64,000 nt of DNA from Martelella mediterranea (GCF_021021415.1 NZ_JAINWJ010000033.1:24814-88813); one strand, 5' to 3'; positions 43,985 to 53,272 are shown, counted from the stretch's first letter. Notes: generated by a model not told the origin, from the sequence alone. Program-made: numbers and translations.

Positions 43985-45388
43985 ATGCTCGACACTGACC
44001 GGCTTTTCCCGCTTGAACCGAAGGCGCGGGATCTGGCGCGCGCGCTTTATCGCGACGTGAGCAGGCTGCCGATCATCAGCCCGCACGGCCATACCGATCC
44101 GCGGTGGTATGCCGAAAACGAACCGTTCCCGGATCCCGCGCAACTGTTCGTGGTGCCCGACCATTATGTTTTCCGCATGCTGTGCTCGCAGGGCATTCCG
44201 CCGGAAAAGCTCGGGGTTGCCCGCATCGATGGCGGCGCGAGCGAGACCGACAGCCGGGCAATCTGGCGGCTGTTTTCGGAAAATTTCTACCTGTTCCGGG
44301 GCACGCCAAGCCGGGGCTGGCTGGAACACGCCTTCGAGCATGTCTTCGGCCTGACCAAGCGGCTGGGGCCTGACACGGCGGATGAATTCTACGATCGCAT
44401 CGACGATTGCCTGAAGCGACCGGAGTTTCGCCCGCGCGCCCTGTTCGAGCGGTTCAACATCGAGGTGATCGCGACCACCGAAGACCCGCTGGATGACCTG
44501 AAATGGCATCGGAAGATCCGCGAAAGCGGCTGGACCGGCGGGCGCGTGATCACCGCCTATCGCCCCGACCCGGTGATTGACCCCGAATTCGAGGGCTTTG
44601 CCGAAAATGTCGAGAAACTCGGCGCGATCACTGGGCTCGATACCACCAGATACGACCAGTATCTCGACGCCCATCGCATGCGGCGGGCCTATTTCAGGGA
44701 ATTCGGCGCGACCAGCACCGATCACGGCCACGCCACCGCCCGCACCGAGGACCTGCCAAAGGCCGAAGCCGCCGCGCTGTTTGAAAAGGCGCTGAAGGGC
44801 GCGTGCAGCGCGGATGAGGCGGATGCCTTCCGCGGCCATATGCTGACCGAGATGGCCCGGATGAGCATTGAGGATGGACTGGTTCTGCAGATCCACCCCG
44901 GCTCCTTCCGCAACCATTCCAGCGCGATGATGGCCCGGCACGGACGCAATGTCGGCTTCGATATTCCGGTCCAGACCAGCTATGTCGAGGCGCTGCGCCC
45001 GCTGCTGAACGCCGTCGGCATGGACCCGGCGCTCAGCATCATCCTGTTCACGCTGGACGAGACCGCCTATACGCGCGAGCTCGCGCCGCTTGCAGGCGCA
45101 TACCCTTCGCTGAAGCTTGGCCCGGCATGGTGGTTCCATGACAGCCCGGAGGGCATGCGTCGCTACCGCGAGATGACGACCGAGACGGCGGGCTTCTACA
45201 ACACAGTCGGCTTCAACGACGACACCCGCGCCTTCTGCTCGATCCCCGCCCGCCATGATGTCGCCCGCCGCGTCGACTGCGCCTATCTGGCGACGCTGGT
45301 GGCCACCGGCCGGCTGGACGAGGACGAAGCGCCGGAAGTCGCCCGCGATCTCACCTACAATCTGGTCAAACGCGCCTATAAGCTTTAA
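43985..45388 (+). CDS. uxaC: Glucuronate (uronate) isomerase
   Basis: A 467-residue enzyme that turns glucuronate into fructuronate and galacturonate into tagaturonate. The metal-binding PIISPHGHTDP at the N-terminus, ATTEDPLDDLKWH and GRVITAYRPDP, and LGPAWWFHDSPEGM are family landmarks, and the length is usual. ATG 43985 has AAGGAG upstream. It is divergent from the regulator and kdgK, but the reductase and dehydratase steps (uxaB/uxuB, uxuA) are not in the window. High confidence. Confidence 0.96.
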   Translation: MLDTDRLFPLEPKARDLARALYRDVSRLPIISPHGHTDPRWYAENEPFPDPAQLFVVPDHYVFRMLCSQGIPPEKLGVARIDGGASETDSRAIWRLFSENFYLFRGTPSRGWLEHAFEHVFGLTKRLGPDTADEFYDRIDDCLKRPEFRPRALFERFNIEVIATTEDPLDDLKWHRKIRESGWTGGRVITAYRPDPVIDPEFEGFAENVEKLGAITGLDTTRYDQYLDAHRMRRAYFREFGATSTDHGHATARTEDLPKAEAAALFEKALKGACSADEADAFRGHMLTEMARMSIEDGLVLQIHPGSFRNHSSAMMARHGRNVGFDIPVQTSYVEALRPLLNAVGMDPALSIILFTLDETAYTRELAPLAGAYPSLKLGPAWWFHDSPEGMRRYREMTTETAGFYNTVGFNDDTRAFCSIPARHDVARRVDCAYLATLVATGRLDEDEAPEVARDLTYNLVKRAYKL

Positions 45389-45502
45389 CGCCAGACGGGA
45401 CGGAAGCTGAATCGGTTTCCCGTCTGCCCATTGCGCCACTATGCGTGTGTTGGGATTTTGCCGACCTCAGCCAGAGCATCGGGCAAGGTTCACTTTGTAA
45501 AC

Positions 45503-45533
45503 GGCCGGGCGCGTTTTCCGCCCGGCCTTTTTT
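45503..45533 (+). terminator. Intrinsic terminator after uxaC
   Basis: GGCCGGGCG, a seven-base loop and CGCCCGGCC form a perfect 9-base stem followed by six T residues. It lies 115 bases after uxaC. The remainder of the 373-base gap to the ferritin gene (45534–45761) is AT-rich promoter-like DNA with no gene and no clear Fur, Irr or RirA box that I can see. Confidence 0.93.
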
Positions 45534-45761
45534 CATCCGCAGTTTGGGAGGATAGCGTTATCCGCCCGGCGCGGCCGGGCGCTGCCACAAACCCGGCATA
45601 AATGTAACTTTTGGCGCACTTTAATCGAACGGCGTCTATCGGCGTCATGCACTTTCTGGCGACATTACAGACTCTTAATAAAAGCTTCGTATTTTAGTCA
45701 GGTATATTGATTACAAGCTGCGCGTGTGCCACAAATATCCCATTGCAGGAAAGGACACCTC

Positions 45762-46265
45762 ATGACAGTCACCAATTCGGGAGCGCTCGCGCCGCAGCTC
45801 AATGAGCTATTAAATGGCGAAATGGAAGCCGCGCGCTTCTACTTTCAGGCCGCCGCCTGGTGCAACCAGCGCAACATGTCCGGCTGCCAGGCCTTTCTTC
45901 TGGCGCAGGCGACCGAGGAGCTGGATCATATGCGCCGGTTTCTGGCCTATCTCTTTGACCTGGACTTCGCGGTGAAAATTGCCGACATGCAGGCTCCGAA
46001 AATCGAGGCACAAACCCCGCGCGAACTGTTTGCGGCGATTCTCGAAACCGAGAAGAAGGTGACCCGCAACATCTACGCCGCCACCACGCGCGCCGAAGAG
46101 GAAGGCGACCACGCCACCTTCGAATTCCTGCAGTGGTTCGTGCGCGAGCAGCGTGAGGAGGAAACCCTGTTTTCCGACATCCTCGACAAGATCGACCTGA
46201 TCGGCGACGGCCCCCACGCCAATTACTTCATCGACCGTGAAATCGGGTCCGCCAGGAGCGAATAG
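45762..46265 (+). CDS. Non-haem ferritin
   Basis: A 167-residue four-helix-bundle iron-storage protein. The ferroxidase ligands are visible as Glu in LNGEMEAARFYFQAAAWC, the EExxH set ATEELDHMRRF, and Glu residues in the third helix (LETEKKVTRNIY) and the fourth (FLQWFVREQREEE). It oxidises and stores ferrous iron. ATG 45762 is preferred to a frame-only start 12 codons earlier, as an AGGAAAGG ribosome site precedes it. It is two bases before feoA, so storage and uptake of iron are made from one message. Confidence 0.9.
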   Translation: MTVTNSGALAPQLNELLNGEMEAARFYFQAAAWCNQRNMSGCQAFLLAQATEELDHMRRFLAYLFDLDFAVKIADMQAPKIEAQTPRELFAAILETEKKVTRNIYAATTRAEEEGDHATFEFLQWFVREQREEETLFSDILDKIDLIGDGPHANYFIDREIGSARSE

Positions 46266-46267
46266 AG

Positions 46268-46546
46268 ATGGACGATCCGACCATGGAAACGGCGCTTGAG
46301 GGGCGGATCGTCTCTCTCGAAAGCCTTCAGCCCGGCGAAAGCGGCATTGTCGAGATCGTCGAAGCCGGCAGTTTTGAGAACGGGCTTTCGGTGCGGCTGC
46401 GCGCGCTCGGGCTTTCCAGCAGCCATCAGGTTTCCATGGTGCGACGCGGCTGGTTCGGCGGCCCTCTGGTTGTGCGCGCCGGCAAGGCCACCGAGATCGC
46501 CATTCGTCGTTCCGAGGCCGAACTCGTCAAGGTTCGCAAGATCTGA
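46268..46546 (+). CDS. feoA: Ferrous iron transport protein FeoA
   Basis: A 92-residue SH3-fold protein: SLESLQPGESGIVEIVEAG, then RLRALGLSSSHQVSMVRRGWFGGPLVVRAG and TEIAIRRSEAELVKV, the FeoA pattern. It is a small cytoplasmic partner of FeoB. An AGGAG precedes ATG 46268 by 9 bases. A GC hairpin (46556–46578, perfect 8-base stem) sits in the 129-base gap before feoB and may adjust the ratio of the two products. Confidence 0.92.
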   Translation: MDDPTMETALEGRIVSLESLQPGESGIVEIVEAGSFENGLSVRLRALGLSSSHQVSMVRRGWFGGPLVVRAGKATEIAIRRSEAELVKVRKI

Positions 46547-46675
46547 AAGCAATCCGGCCCGCGCCATCGACGCGGGCCTCGATACAGAAAGAGGCCGCAG
46601 AGGCCCAGGGGTCAGTCGCTGAAATGAAACGCCGGGCAAGGCCCTCCGCCTGCCCGATCGGGAACGGGATTTTCG

Positions 46676-48514
46676 ATGAGCCATTGCGCACCCGCTGACG
46701 CCAATTTCGACCGCAACGACATTCCGCGCATCGCCATGATCGGCCAGCCAAATACCGGCAAGTCGATGCTCTACAATCGCATCACCGGCGCCAGCGCCTA
46801 TGTCGGCAACTGGCCGGGGATCACGGTCTCGCTGTCGAATGCCCGGGTGAAGCTCTCCGGCCGCGAACTGGAATTCGTCGACCTTCCCGGGATTTACGAC
46901 CTCGAGGGCTTTTCCGAGGACGAGACGGTCGTCGCCGACTTTCTGAAGACCTACCCGGTCGACCTTGTCATCATCGTCATCAATGCCAGCCAGATCGACC
47001 GGCAGATACTGATGCCGCTTCAGGTGAGGCAGCTTGGCCTGCCGGCCGTCGTGATGCTGAACATGGCGGACGAGGCCCGCAAGAACGGCATCGTCATCGA
47101 TACCGAAGCGCTGTCGGCGCGGCTCGGCCTGCCCGTCCACCTGATCAGCGCGAAATATGGCGAGGGCTATCCCGAAGCGATCGCCAGCGTCGATGCCGCC
47201 CTCGCCGCGCGCGTCGACATGGCCCCTGTTCTTGCAGACTATGAAGAATTGCGCGCCACGCTGATGAGCGAGGAGACGCTGGCCGAAACGCTGGCCGGCG
47301 CCGTCGTCTATCCCGAGAACCCGCCGGTGACGATGACGCAGAAGCTCGACCGCTTCCTGCTGCACCCCGTCTTCGGCCTGCCGCTGTTCTTCGCGGTGAT
47401 GCTGTTTGTCTTCTATATCGTCTGGACCATCGGCCTGCCCTCGCAGGACTGGGTCGGCGCGATCACCGACTGGATCCAGAACCGGATCCTCGATCCGGTG
47501 CTGGGCCTTGGCCCAAGCTGGCTGCAGAATTTCGTCATCAACGGCATCTGGCTCGGCGTCGCCACCGTCGCCTCCTTCGTGCCGCTGATCATGCTGTTCT
47601 TCTTCTGCATGGCCGCCGTCGAGGACAGCGGTTACCTCTCACGTGCGGCCTATCTGATGGATACCTGGATGCGCCGCATCGGCCTCGATGGTCGCTCCTT
47701 CGTGATGCAGATGATGGGCTTCGGCTGCAATGTGCCGGCGCTGATGGGCACGCGGGTGATGCGCTCGCAGCCGCTCCGGCTGCTCACCATGCTGATCATC
47801 CCCTTCTCGCTCTGCTCGGCGCGGTTGGCGGTGTTCGTGTTCATCATCGCCGCCGTGTTTCCGCCGGCGCAGGGACCGCTGGTGCTGTTCTCCTTCTACG
47901 TGATCTCCTTCGTCGCGGCATTCCTCGCGGCGGCCATCTTCTCGCGCTCGAAGCAGTTCAAAAACACCGAGCCTTTCGTGCTGGAACTGCCGCCCTATCG
48001 CGTGCCGACGCTCCGCCAGGTCTGGCTTCGGGGTTATGGCGAACTGCGCGAATTTCTGCACCGGGCGACGAACTTCATCATCATCGGAACCGTCGCCGTC
48101 TGGTTCCTCACCAATTTTCCGACCGATGCCACCGGGCTTGATACCTGGGGCGGACAGCTCGGCGAATTGCTTCAACCGGTGATGGCCCCGATCGGCATCA
48201 ATCCCTATCTGACGCTGGCGCTGATCTTCGGCTTCATCGCCAAGGAAGTGGTCATCGGCTCGCTGTCGACCATCTACGCCATGTCTTCCGGCCTCGTCGC
48301 CCATCAGATCGCGACCACCGTGTCGCCGGCGGCCGCCTATTCCTTCTGCCTGTTCTGCCTGCTCTATACGCCCTGCCTGACCACCGTTGCCACGGTGCGC
48401 GCGGAAAGCCGCTCGACGATGTTCATGGTGTTCTCGCTGGTCGTGTCGCTGGTCTATGCCTGGCTCGTCGCCTTCGCCTTCTATCAGGGCGCCCTTCTGC
48501 TGGGCTGGAAATAG
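46676..48514 (+). CDS. feoB: Ferrous iron transporter FeoB
   Basis: A 612-residue inner-membrane transporter. The N-terminal G domain has GQPNTGKS (G1), NWPGITVS (G2), DLPGIYDL (G3) and LNMADEA (G4). The membrane part carries two gate motifs, including GFGCNVPALMGTRVM with its conserved Cys, and ends after the last helix without the cytoplasmic tail of E. coli FeoB (773 residues). It drives ferrous iron import. It follows ferritin and feoA and is 9 bases before the GUN4-domain gene, all on one strand. Confidence 0.96.
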   Translation: MSHCAPADANFDRNDIPRIAMIGQPNTGKSMLYNRITGASAYVGNWPGITVSLSNARVKLSGRELEFVDLPGIYDLEGFSEDETVVADFLKTYPVDLVIIVINASQIDRQILMPLQVRQLGLPAVVMLNMADEARKNGIVIDTEALSARLGLPVHLISAKYGEGYPEAIASVDAALAARVDMAPVLADYEELRATLMSEETLAETLAGAVVYPENPPVTMTQKLDRFLLHPVFGLPLFFAVMLFVFYIVWTIGLPSQDWVGAITDWIQNRILDPVLGLGPSWLQNFVINGIWLGVATVASFVPLIMLFFFCMAAVEDSGYLSRAAYLMDTWMRRIGLDGRSFVMQMMGFGCNVPALMGTRVMRSQPLRLLTMLIIPFSLCSARLAVFVFIIAAVFPPAQGPLVLFSFYVISFVAAFLAAAIFSRSKQFKNTEPFVLELPPYRVPTLRQVWLRGYGELREFLHRATNFIIIGTVAVWFLTNFPTDATGLDTWGGQLGELLQPVMAPIGINPYLTLALIFGFIAKEVVIGSLSTIYAMSSGLVAHQIATTVSPAAAYSFCLFCLLYTPCLTTVATVRAESRSTMFMVFSLVVSLVYAWLVAFAFYQGALLLGWK

Positions 48515-48523
48515 GAGCGGAGG

Positions 48524-49150
48524 ATGAACAGGCTTTTCAGCAACAAGACCCTTCTTGCCGTCTGTGCCGCCATTGCGGCCATTGTGGTCAGCGCGCTGAC
48601 CTTTCTCGATAGCACCGGCGCGCATGATCCGGCGCGCCGCTACGAACAGATGCGCGCCGCGCTTGCCAAAGGCGATTTCCGCGCCGCCAATACCGAGGCC
48701 TCCGAAATCACGCTGATCCTCGCCAACCGCACCAATGACGGCTGGCTCGGCAAGGATGACGTCGAGAGGCTCCCCTGCGCCGATATCATCTATATGGACC
48801 GGCTGTTTGCCGAAGCCTCCGGCGGCAAGTTCGGTCTTTCCGCCCAGCGTGAGGTGCTGGACGCGCTGCCGGAAACCACGCCGGATGACGTGTTGCTGTT
48901 GTCGGCCCCGGAAACGCTCGTCGCGTTCGGTGAGGCCGTCGGGTGGCGCAAGGATGGAAAATGGCTCACCTATAACGCCATGTCGTTTTCGCCCGACGAT
49001 GCGCCCAAAGGTCATCTCCCGGTATTCAAGCCGAAAGACGGCATCCGCATCCCCTTCAAATCCCGCGACGGCCATCCGCAGACCGGCGGTGCGCTGTTCG
49101 ATCTTCTGGAGAGCCGGCTTGGCGAATGCGAGCCCGTCGCCGCCGGCTAG
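48524..49150 (+). CDS. Membrane-anchored GUN4-domain protein
   Basis: A 208-residue protein. An N-terminal hydrophobic helix (residues 8–28) anchors or exports it. Residues about 40–190 follow the GUN4 fold: MRAALAKGDFRAANTEASEI with a helical hairpin, then GGKFGLSAQREVL, FGEAVGWRKDGKWLTYNAMSF and APKGHLPVF, the last two being the most conserved GUN4 segments. GUN4 proteins bind porphyrins and are best known from chlorophyll makers. It starts 9 bases after feoB with AGGAGCGGAGG upstream. A haem- or porphyrin-linked role in iron uptake is inference. Confidence 0.82.
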   Translation: MNRLFSNKTLLAVCAAIAAIVVSALTFLDSTGAHDPARRYEQMRAALAKGDFRAANTEASEITLILANRTNDGWLGKDDVERLPCADIIYMDRLFAEASGGKFGLSAQREVLDALPETTPDDVLLLSAPETLVAFGEAVGWRKDGKWLTYNAMSFSPDDAPKGHLPVFKPKDGIRIPFKSRDGHPQTGGALFDLLESRLGECEPVAAG

Positions 49151-49326
49151 CACGCCCCGCCCTGATGCAAAACCGCCCCTTTCCGGCAAATAACGGCGGG
49201 GCCGAAGGGGCTGCCACAAAACATTCTCTTTCGTTTTCGTCAAAATATGTGTAAGAGCGCCCCCATGAGTACCGGGCGCTCCTCCCCAGAACATTGACTG
49301 CGCCCCAGCCCCAGAGATCTAAAAAT

Positions 49327-51150
49327 ATGGCACTTCGCAACATCGCGATCATCGCGCACGTTGACCATGGCAAGACGACCCTTGTCGACGAGCTTCTGAA
49401 ACAGTCCGGCGCATTCCGCGAAAACCAGCGCGTTGACGAGCGCGTGATGGACTCAAACGACCTCGAAAAAGAGCGCGGCATCACCATTCTCGCCAAGGCG
49501 ACCTCGGTCGTCTGGAAGGACACCCGCATCAACATCGTCGACACCCCCGGCCACGCCGATTTCGGCGGCGAGGTCGAGCGCATCCTGTCGATGGTGGATG
49601 GCGCGATCGTTCTGGTCGACGCCGCCGAAGGCCCGATGCCGCAGACCAAATTCGTGGTCGGCAAGGCACTTAAAGTGGGGCTGCGCCCGATCGTCGCGAT
49701 CAACAAGATCGACCGCCCGGACGCCCGCGCCGATGAAGTCGTCAACGAGGTCTTCGACCTGTTCGCGGCGCTGGACGCCACCGACGAGCAGCTCGACTTC
49801 CACATTCTCTACGGCTCCGGCCGCGCCGGCTGGATGAACACCTCGCCGGAAGGTCCGCAGGATCAGGGCCTCGGCCCGCTGCTCGATCTCGTTGTCGACC
49901 ACGTACCGGCGCCGAAGGTTGCCGAGGGCGCGTTCTCGATGATCGGCACGCTTCTGGAAGCCAACCCCTATCTCGGCCGCATCATCACCGGCCGCATCCA
50001 TTCCGGCTCTATCAAGCCGAACCAGGCGGTCAAGGTGCTGGGCCAGGACGGCAAGACCGTCGAAACCGGCCGCGTCTCCAAGATCCTCGCCTTCCGCGGC
50101 ATCGAGCGTCAGCCGATCGAGGAAGCCCAGGCGGGCGACATCGTCGCGATCGCCGGCCTTTCCAAGGGCACGGTTGCCGACACGTTCTGCGATCCGTCGG
50201 TCACCACGCCGCTGACCGCCCAGCCGATCGACCCGCCGACCGTCACGATGTCCTTCATCGTCAACGACAGCCCGCTGGCCGGCACGGAAGGCGACAAGGT
50301 GACGAGCCGCGTCATCCGCGACCGCCTGTTCAAGGAAGCCGAAGGCAATGTCGCGCTGAAGATCGAGGAAGCCGAGGGCAAGGACAGTTTCTACGTCTCC
50401 GGCCGCGGCGAATTGCAGCTCGCAGTCCTGATCGAGACCATGCGCCGCGAAGGCTTCGAGATTGCCGTCTCGCGTCCGCGCGTCGTCATGCATAATGACG
50501 CGGAAACCGGCCAGTTGATGGAGCCGATCGAGGAAGTCGTCATCGACGTCGATGAGGAGCATTCCGGCGTCGTCGTGCAGAAGATGGCCGAGCGCAAGGG
50601 CGAGATGGTCGAGTTGCGCCCCTCGGGCGGCGACCGCGTGCGCCTGCGCTTCTTCGCCCCGACCCGTGGCCTGATCGGCTACCAGTCCGAGCTTCTGACC
50701 GACACCCGCGGCACGGCGATCATGAACCGCCTGTTCCACGACTACCAGCCCTTCAAGGGCGAGATCGGCGGCCGCAGCCAGGGCGTTCTGCTGTCTAACC
50801 AGTCCGGCGAGGCCGTGGCCTACGCGATGTTCAACCTCGAGGACCGCGGCCCGATGATCATCGAGCCGGGCGACAAGGTCTATGCCGGCATGATCGTCGG
50901 CATCCACACCCGCGACAACGACCTCGAGGTCAACGTGCTGAAGGGCAAGCAGCTCACCAATATCCGCTCGGCCGGCAAGGACGAGGCGGTGAAGCTGACG
51001 CCCCCGATCCGCATGACCCTCGATCGCGCGCTGTCCTGGATCCAGGACGACGAACTGATGGAAGTCACCCCGAAGTCGATCCGCCTGCGCAAGATGTATC
51101 TCGACTCCAACGAGCGCAAGCGCTTCGAGAAGACCCGCGCCGCAGGCTGA
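49327..51150 (+). CDS. typA: Ribosome-associated GTPase TypA/BipA
   Basis: A 607-residue translational GTPase. The G domain has AHVDHGKTTL (G1), EKERGITI (G2), DTPGHADF (G3) and NKIDRPDA (G4), followed by a beta-barrel domain, EF-G-like domains III and V, and the BipA C-terminal domain (NEIFVARR-type region replaced by MEVTPKSIRLRK). It helps ribosome assembly and stress growth. ATG 49327 is the family start; the TTG 11 codons earlier has no support. A strong terminator follows. Confidence 0.97.
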   Translation: MALRNIAIIAHVDHGKTTLVDELLKQSGAFRENQRVDERVMDSNDLEKERGITILAKATSVVWKDTRINIVDTPGHADFGGEVERILSMVDGAIVLVDAAEGPMPQTKFVVGKALKVGLRPIVAINKIDRPDARADEVVNEVFDLFAALDATDEQLDFHILYGSGRAGWMNTSPEGPQDQGLGPLLDLVVDHVPAPKVAEGAFSMIGTLLEANPYLGRIITGRIHSGSIKPNQAVKVLGQDGKTVETGRVSKILAFRGIERQPIEEAQAGDIVAIAGLSKGTVADTFCDPSVTTPLTAQPIDPPTVTMSFIVNDSPLAGTEGDKVTSRVIRDRLFKEAEGNVALKIEEAEGKDSFYVSGRGELQLAVLIETMRREGFEIAVSRPRVVMHNDAETGQLMEPIEEVVIDVDEEHSGVVVQKMAERKGEMVELRPSGGDRVRLRFFAPTRGLIGYQSELLTDTRGTAIMNRLFHDYQPFKGEIGGRSQGVLLSNQSGEAVAYAMFNLEDRGPMIIEPGDKVYAGMIVGIHTRDNDLEVNVLKGKQLTNIRSAGKDEAVKLTPPIRMTLDRALSWIQDDELMEVTPKSIRLRKMYLDSNERKRFEKTRAAG

Positions 51151-51173
51151 GCGATCGCTGAATCGAATGAACG

Positions 51174-51200
51174 AACCCGGCCACTGCGGCCGGGTTTTTT
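51174..51200 (+). terminator. Intrinsic terminator after typA
   Basis: AACCCGGCC and GGCCGGGTT form a perfect 9-base stem with a five-base loop, running into six T residues, 24 bases past the typA stop codon. Confidence 0.94.
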
Positions 51201-51230
51201 GTGACACCTCGCCGCATAGCCCCCAACCGA

Positions 51231-51362
51231 TCTCCCCCCTTGAGGGAGAGATGTCGCGAAAGCGACAGAGAGGGGTATGGGCGGAAGCCGCATGCTCCGA
51301 ATTCTCGGATAGGTTTCACCCCTCTCTGCCCCTGTCGGGGCATCTCCCCCTCAAGGGGGAAT
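51231..51362. repeat. Rhizobial palindromic intergenic repeat, copy 1
   Basis: About 132 bases built as an inverted pair. The left arm contains CTTGAGGGAGAGATG, a small hairpin GTCGC-GAAA-GCGAC and CAGAGAGGGGT. The right arm contains ACCCCTCTCTG, a hairpin GCCCC-TGTC-GGGGC and CATCTCCCCCTCAAGGGGG. The arms pair with each other to make a cruciform. The same design recurs at 63812–63948. Elements with these arms are very common between genes in rhizobia and are probably spread by a transposase encoded elsewhere. No coding capacity. Confidence 0.88.
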
Positions 51363-51416
51363 AGGGGCTGCAAGGCCTGATCGGAAATCAGCGGAGCTTT
51401 GTACGGTGAAGAAGGT

Positions 51417-52004
51417 TCAGGCGGCGCGGCGGAAGGGTTTGACCCGTGCGGACGGGAGTTTCCGGCCCGAGGCCACGAGAACGCCGGTGGCGCCGCTCAG
51501 GTAATCCGCCTGGAGCTCGAGCCCGAGAAAGCGGCGACGCTCGAACGGGCCGGGCATCACCAGAAGCTCGGCCTTGTCGGCGGAAAAGCCGAAGCGGGCG
51601 TAATATTCCGGATCACCAACGAGCAGGATCGCACCGTGGCCGCGCGCTGCGGCTTCGGCGATCGCGGCGCGCATCAGCGCTCCGCCGACGCCCTTGCCGG
51701 AAAGGCCGGGCTCGACGGCGAGCGGGCCGAGGAGCAACGCGGGCAGACCGCGCCCGTCAGCGGCAATGCCGGCATCCACGTGCCACAGGCGCACCGTGCC
51801 GATCAGCATGCCGGCGTCATCGCGGGCAACCAACGCCAGGCCGTCGGCCGGCAGGCGGTTGCGGCGGATTTTCTCCGACGATTTCTTCTTGCGCATCGGT
51901 CCCATGGCGCGATCAAGCAGCGCTTCGCGCGCGGGCACGTCGAAAGAGGCCTCTTCGGCAATAACGAAGGACTGGACAGAAATTTCAGCGAGAACCGGGG
52001 CCAT
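51417..52004 (-). CDS. GNAT-family N-acetyltransferase
   Basis: A 195-residue protein with the GNAT acetyl-CoA site LGPLAVEPGLSGKGVGGALMRAAI and LLVGDPEYYARFGFSADKAE, typical of the YhbS-like subfamily. A basic stretch MRKKKSSEKIRRNRLPADG precedes the core, perhaps for contact with nucleic acid or phospholipid. The acceptor is unknown. ATG 52004 is the likely start; the TTG at 52019 adds only five residues. It lies 108 bases after the ornithine decarboxylase gene on the same strand. Confidence 0.88.
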   Translation of the reverse strand: MAPVLAEISVQSFVIAEEASFDVPAREALLDRAMGPMRKKKSSEKIRRNRLPADGLALVARDDAGMLIGTVRLWHVDAGIAADGRGLPALLLGPLAVEPGLSGKGVGGALMRAAIAEAAARGHGAILLVGDPEYYARFGFSADKAELLVMPGPFERRRFLGLELQADYLSGATGVLVASGRKLPSARVKPFRRAA

Positions 52005-52111
52005 CGGATTATCCCCCAAAATTACAGTGCAACAGGATGGCCGGGGCGTGGCCCCGGTCGGTTATCCCGGTGCGGCTCTCCTCAAGCCGCACCGATGTGC
52101 AAGGGAAATCC

Positions 52112-53245
52112 TCAGATGACGTAGGATTTCAGCGGCTCGAAGCCGTTGAACGCCACCGACGCATAGGTCGTGGTGTAGGCGCCGGTGCCTTCAATCAGAA
52201 CCTCGTCGCCGATCGTCAGCGAGATCGGCAGCGGATACATGTTCTTCTCGTACATCACATCGGCGCTGTCGCAGGTCGGGCCGGCGAGAACGCAAGGCTC
52301 CATCTCGTCGCCGTCACGCTCGGTGCGGATCGGGTAACGGATCGCCTCGTCCATGGTTTCGGCGAGACCGCCGAACTTGCCGATGTCGAGGAACACCCAG
52401 CGATGCTTGTCATCGTCGGACTTCTTCGAGATCAGCACGACTTCCGACTTGATGACGCCGGCATTGCCGACCATGCCGCGACCCGGCTCGATGATCGTGC
52501 GCGGGAGCTGGTTGCCGAAGTGGCGGGACAGCGCCGCGAAGATCGCCTGGCCATAGGCTTCCGCCGTCGGCACGTCGCGCAGATACTTGGTCGGAAAACC
52601 GCCACCCATGTTGACCATCTGCAGGTAGATGCCCTGCTTGGCAAGCTGCGCGAACACCCGCTTGGCATCGGAAAGCGCTGCGTCCCAGGCTTCGACCTTG
52701 GTCATCTGCGAGCCGACATGGAAGGATACGCCGTAGCTTGCGAGACCCAGCTGATGGGCATAGACCAGCACGTCGACGGCCATGGCCGGGACGCAGCCGA
52801 ACTTGCGCGACAGCGGCCATTCGGCGCCTTCGCCATCGGTCAGAACGCGGCAGAACACACGCGCGCCAGGGGCTGCACGGGAAATCTTCTCGACTTCCTC
52901 ATGGCAATCGACGGCGAACAGGTTGACGCCGAGCGCATAGGCGCGGGCGATGTCGCGCTCCTTCTTGATGGTGTTGCCGAAGGAGATGCGGTCGGCGGTG
53001 GCGCCGGCTTCCAGCGCCATTTCGATTTCGGCGACGGACGCGCAATCGAAGTTGGAGCCGAGGCCTGCGAGCAGCTCGAGGATCTGCGGCGCCGGGTTGG
53101 CCTTGACCGCGTAGAAGATGTCGCTGTTGGGCAGGGCGCGGCGGAAGGCGGTGTAGTTGTCGCGCACGACTTCGCGGTCCACGACCAGGCAAGGGCCATC
53201 GGGACGGCGGGTGCGGAAGAATTCTGCGATACGCTCGGTGGTCAT
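52112..53245 (-). CDS. Ornithine (lysine/ornithine) decarboxylase, PLP fold III
   Basis: A 377-residue eukaryotic-type ornithine decarboxylase that makes putrescine. The PLP lysine is Lys 48 in FYAVKANP. The phosphate-binding GGGFP, the IEPGRGMVG segment and the catalytic Cys in GPTCDSADV are intact. The length is usual for the alphaproteobacterial enzymes, some of which also accept lysine. The long 5' leader contains a speF-type RNA element and a hairpin close to the start codon, so control by polyamine or ornithine level is expected. Confidence 0.95.
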   Translation of the reverse strand: MTTERIAEFFRTRRPDGPCLVVDREVVRDNYTAFRRALPNSDIFYAVKANPAPQILELLAGLGSNFDCASVAEIEMALEAGATADRISFGNTIKKERDIARAYALGVNLFAVDCHEEVEKISRAAPGARVFCRVLTDGEGAEWPLSRKFGCVPAMAVDVLVYAHQLGLASYGVSFHVGSQMTKVEAWDAALSDAKRVFAQLAKQGIYLQMVNMGGGFPTKYLRDVPTAEAYGQAIFAALSRHFGNQLPRTIIEPGRGMVGNAGVIKSEVVLISKKSDDDKHRWVFLDIGKFGGLAETMDEAIRYPIRTERDGDEMEPCVLAGPTCDSADVMYEKNMYPLPISLTIGDEVLIEGTGAYTTTYASVAFNGFEPLKSYVI

Positions 53246-53272
53246 TGTTCTAACCCCTTCTGAAGCATTCTG

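Noticed and set aside
45707..45720. A TTGAT half-site upstream of ferritin that could belong to an FNR/FixK box.
   Set aside because: The second half (ATCAA after four bases) is absent; only half the palindrome matches.
51231..51362. An insertion sequence or MITE with target-site duplication.
   Set aside because: No clear flanking direct repeats were seen and there is no coding capacity; it fits a rhizobial palindromic repeat better.
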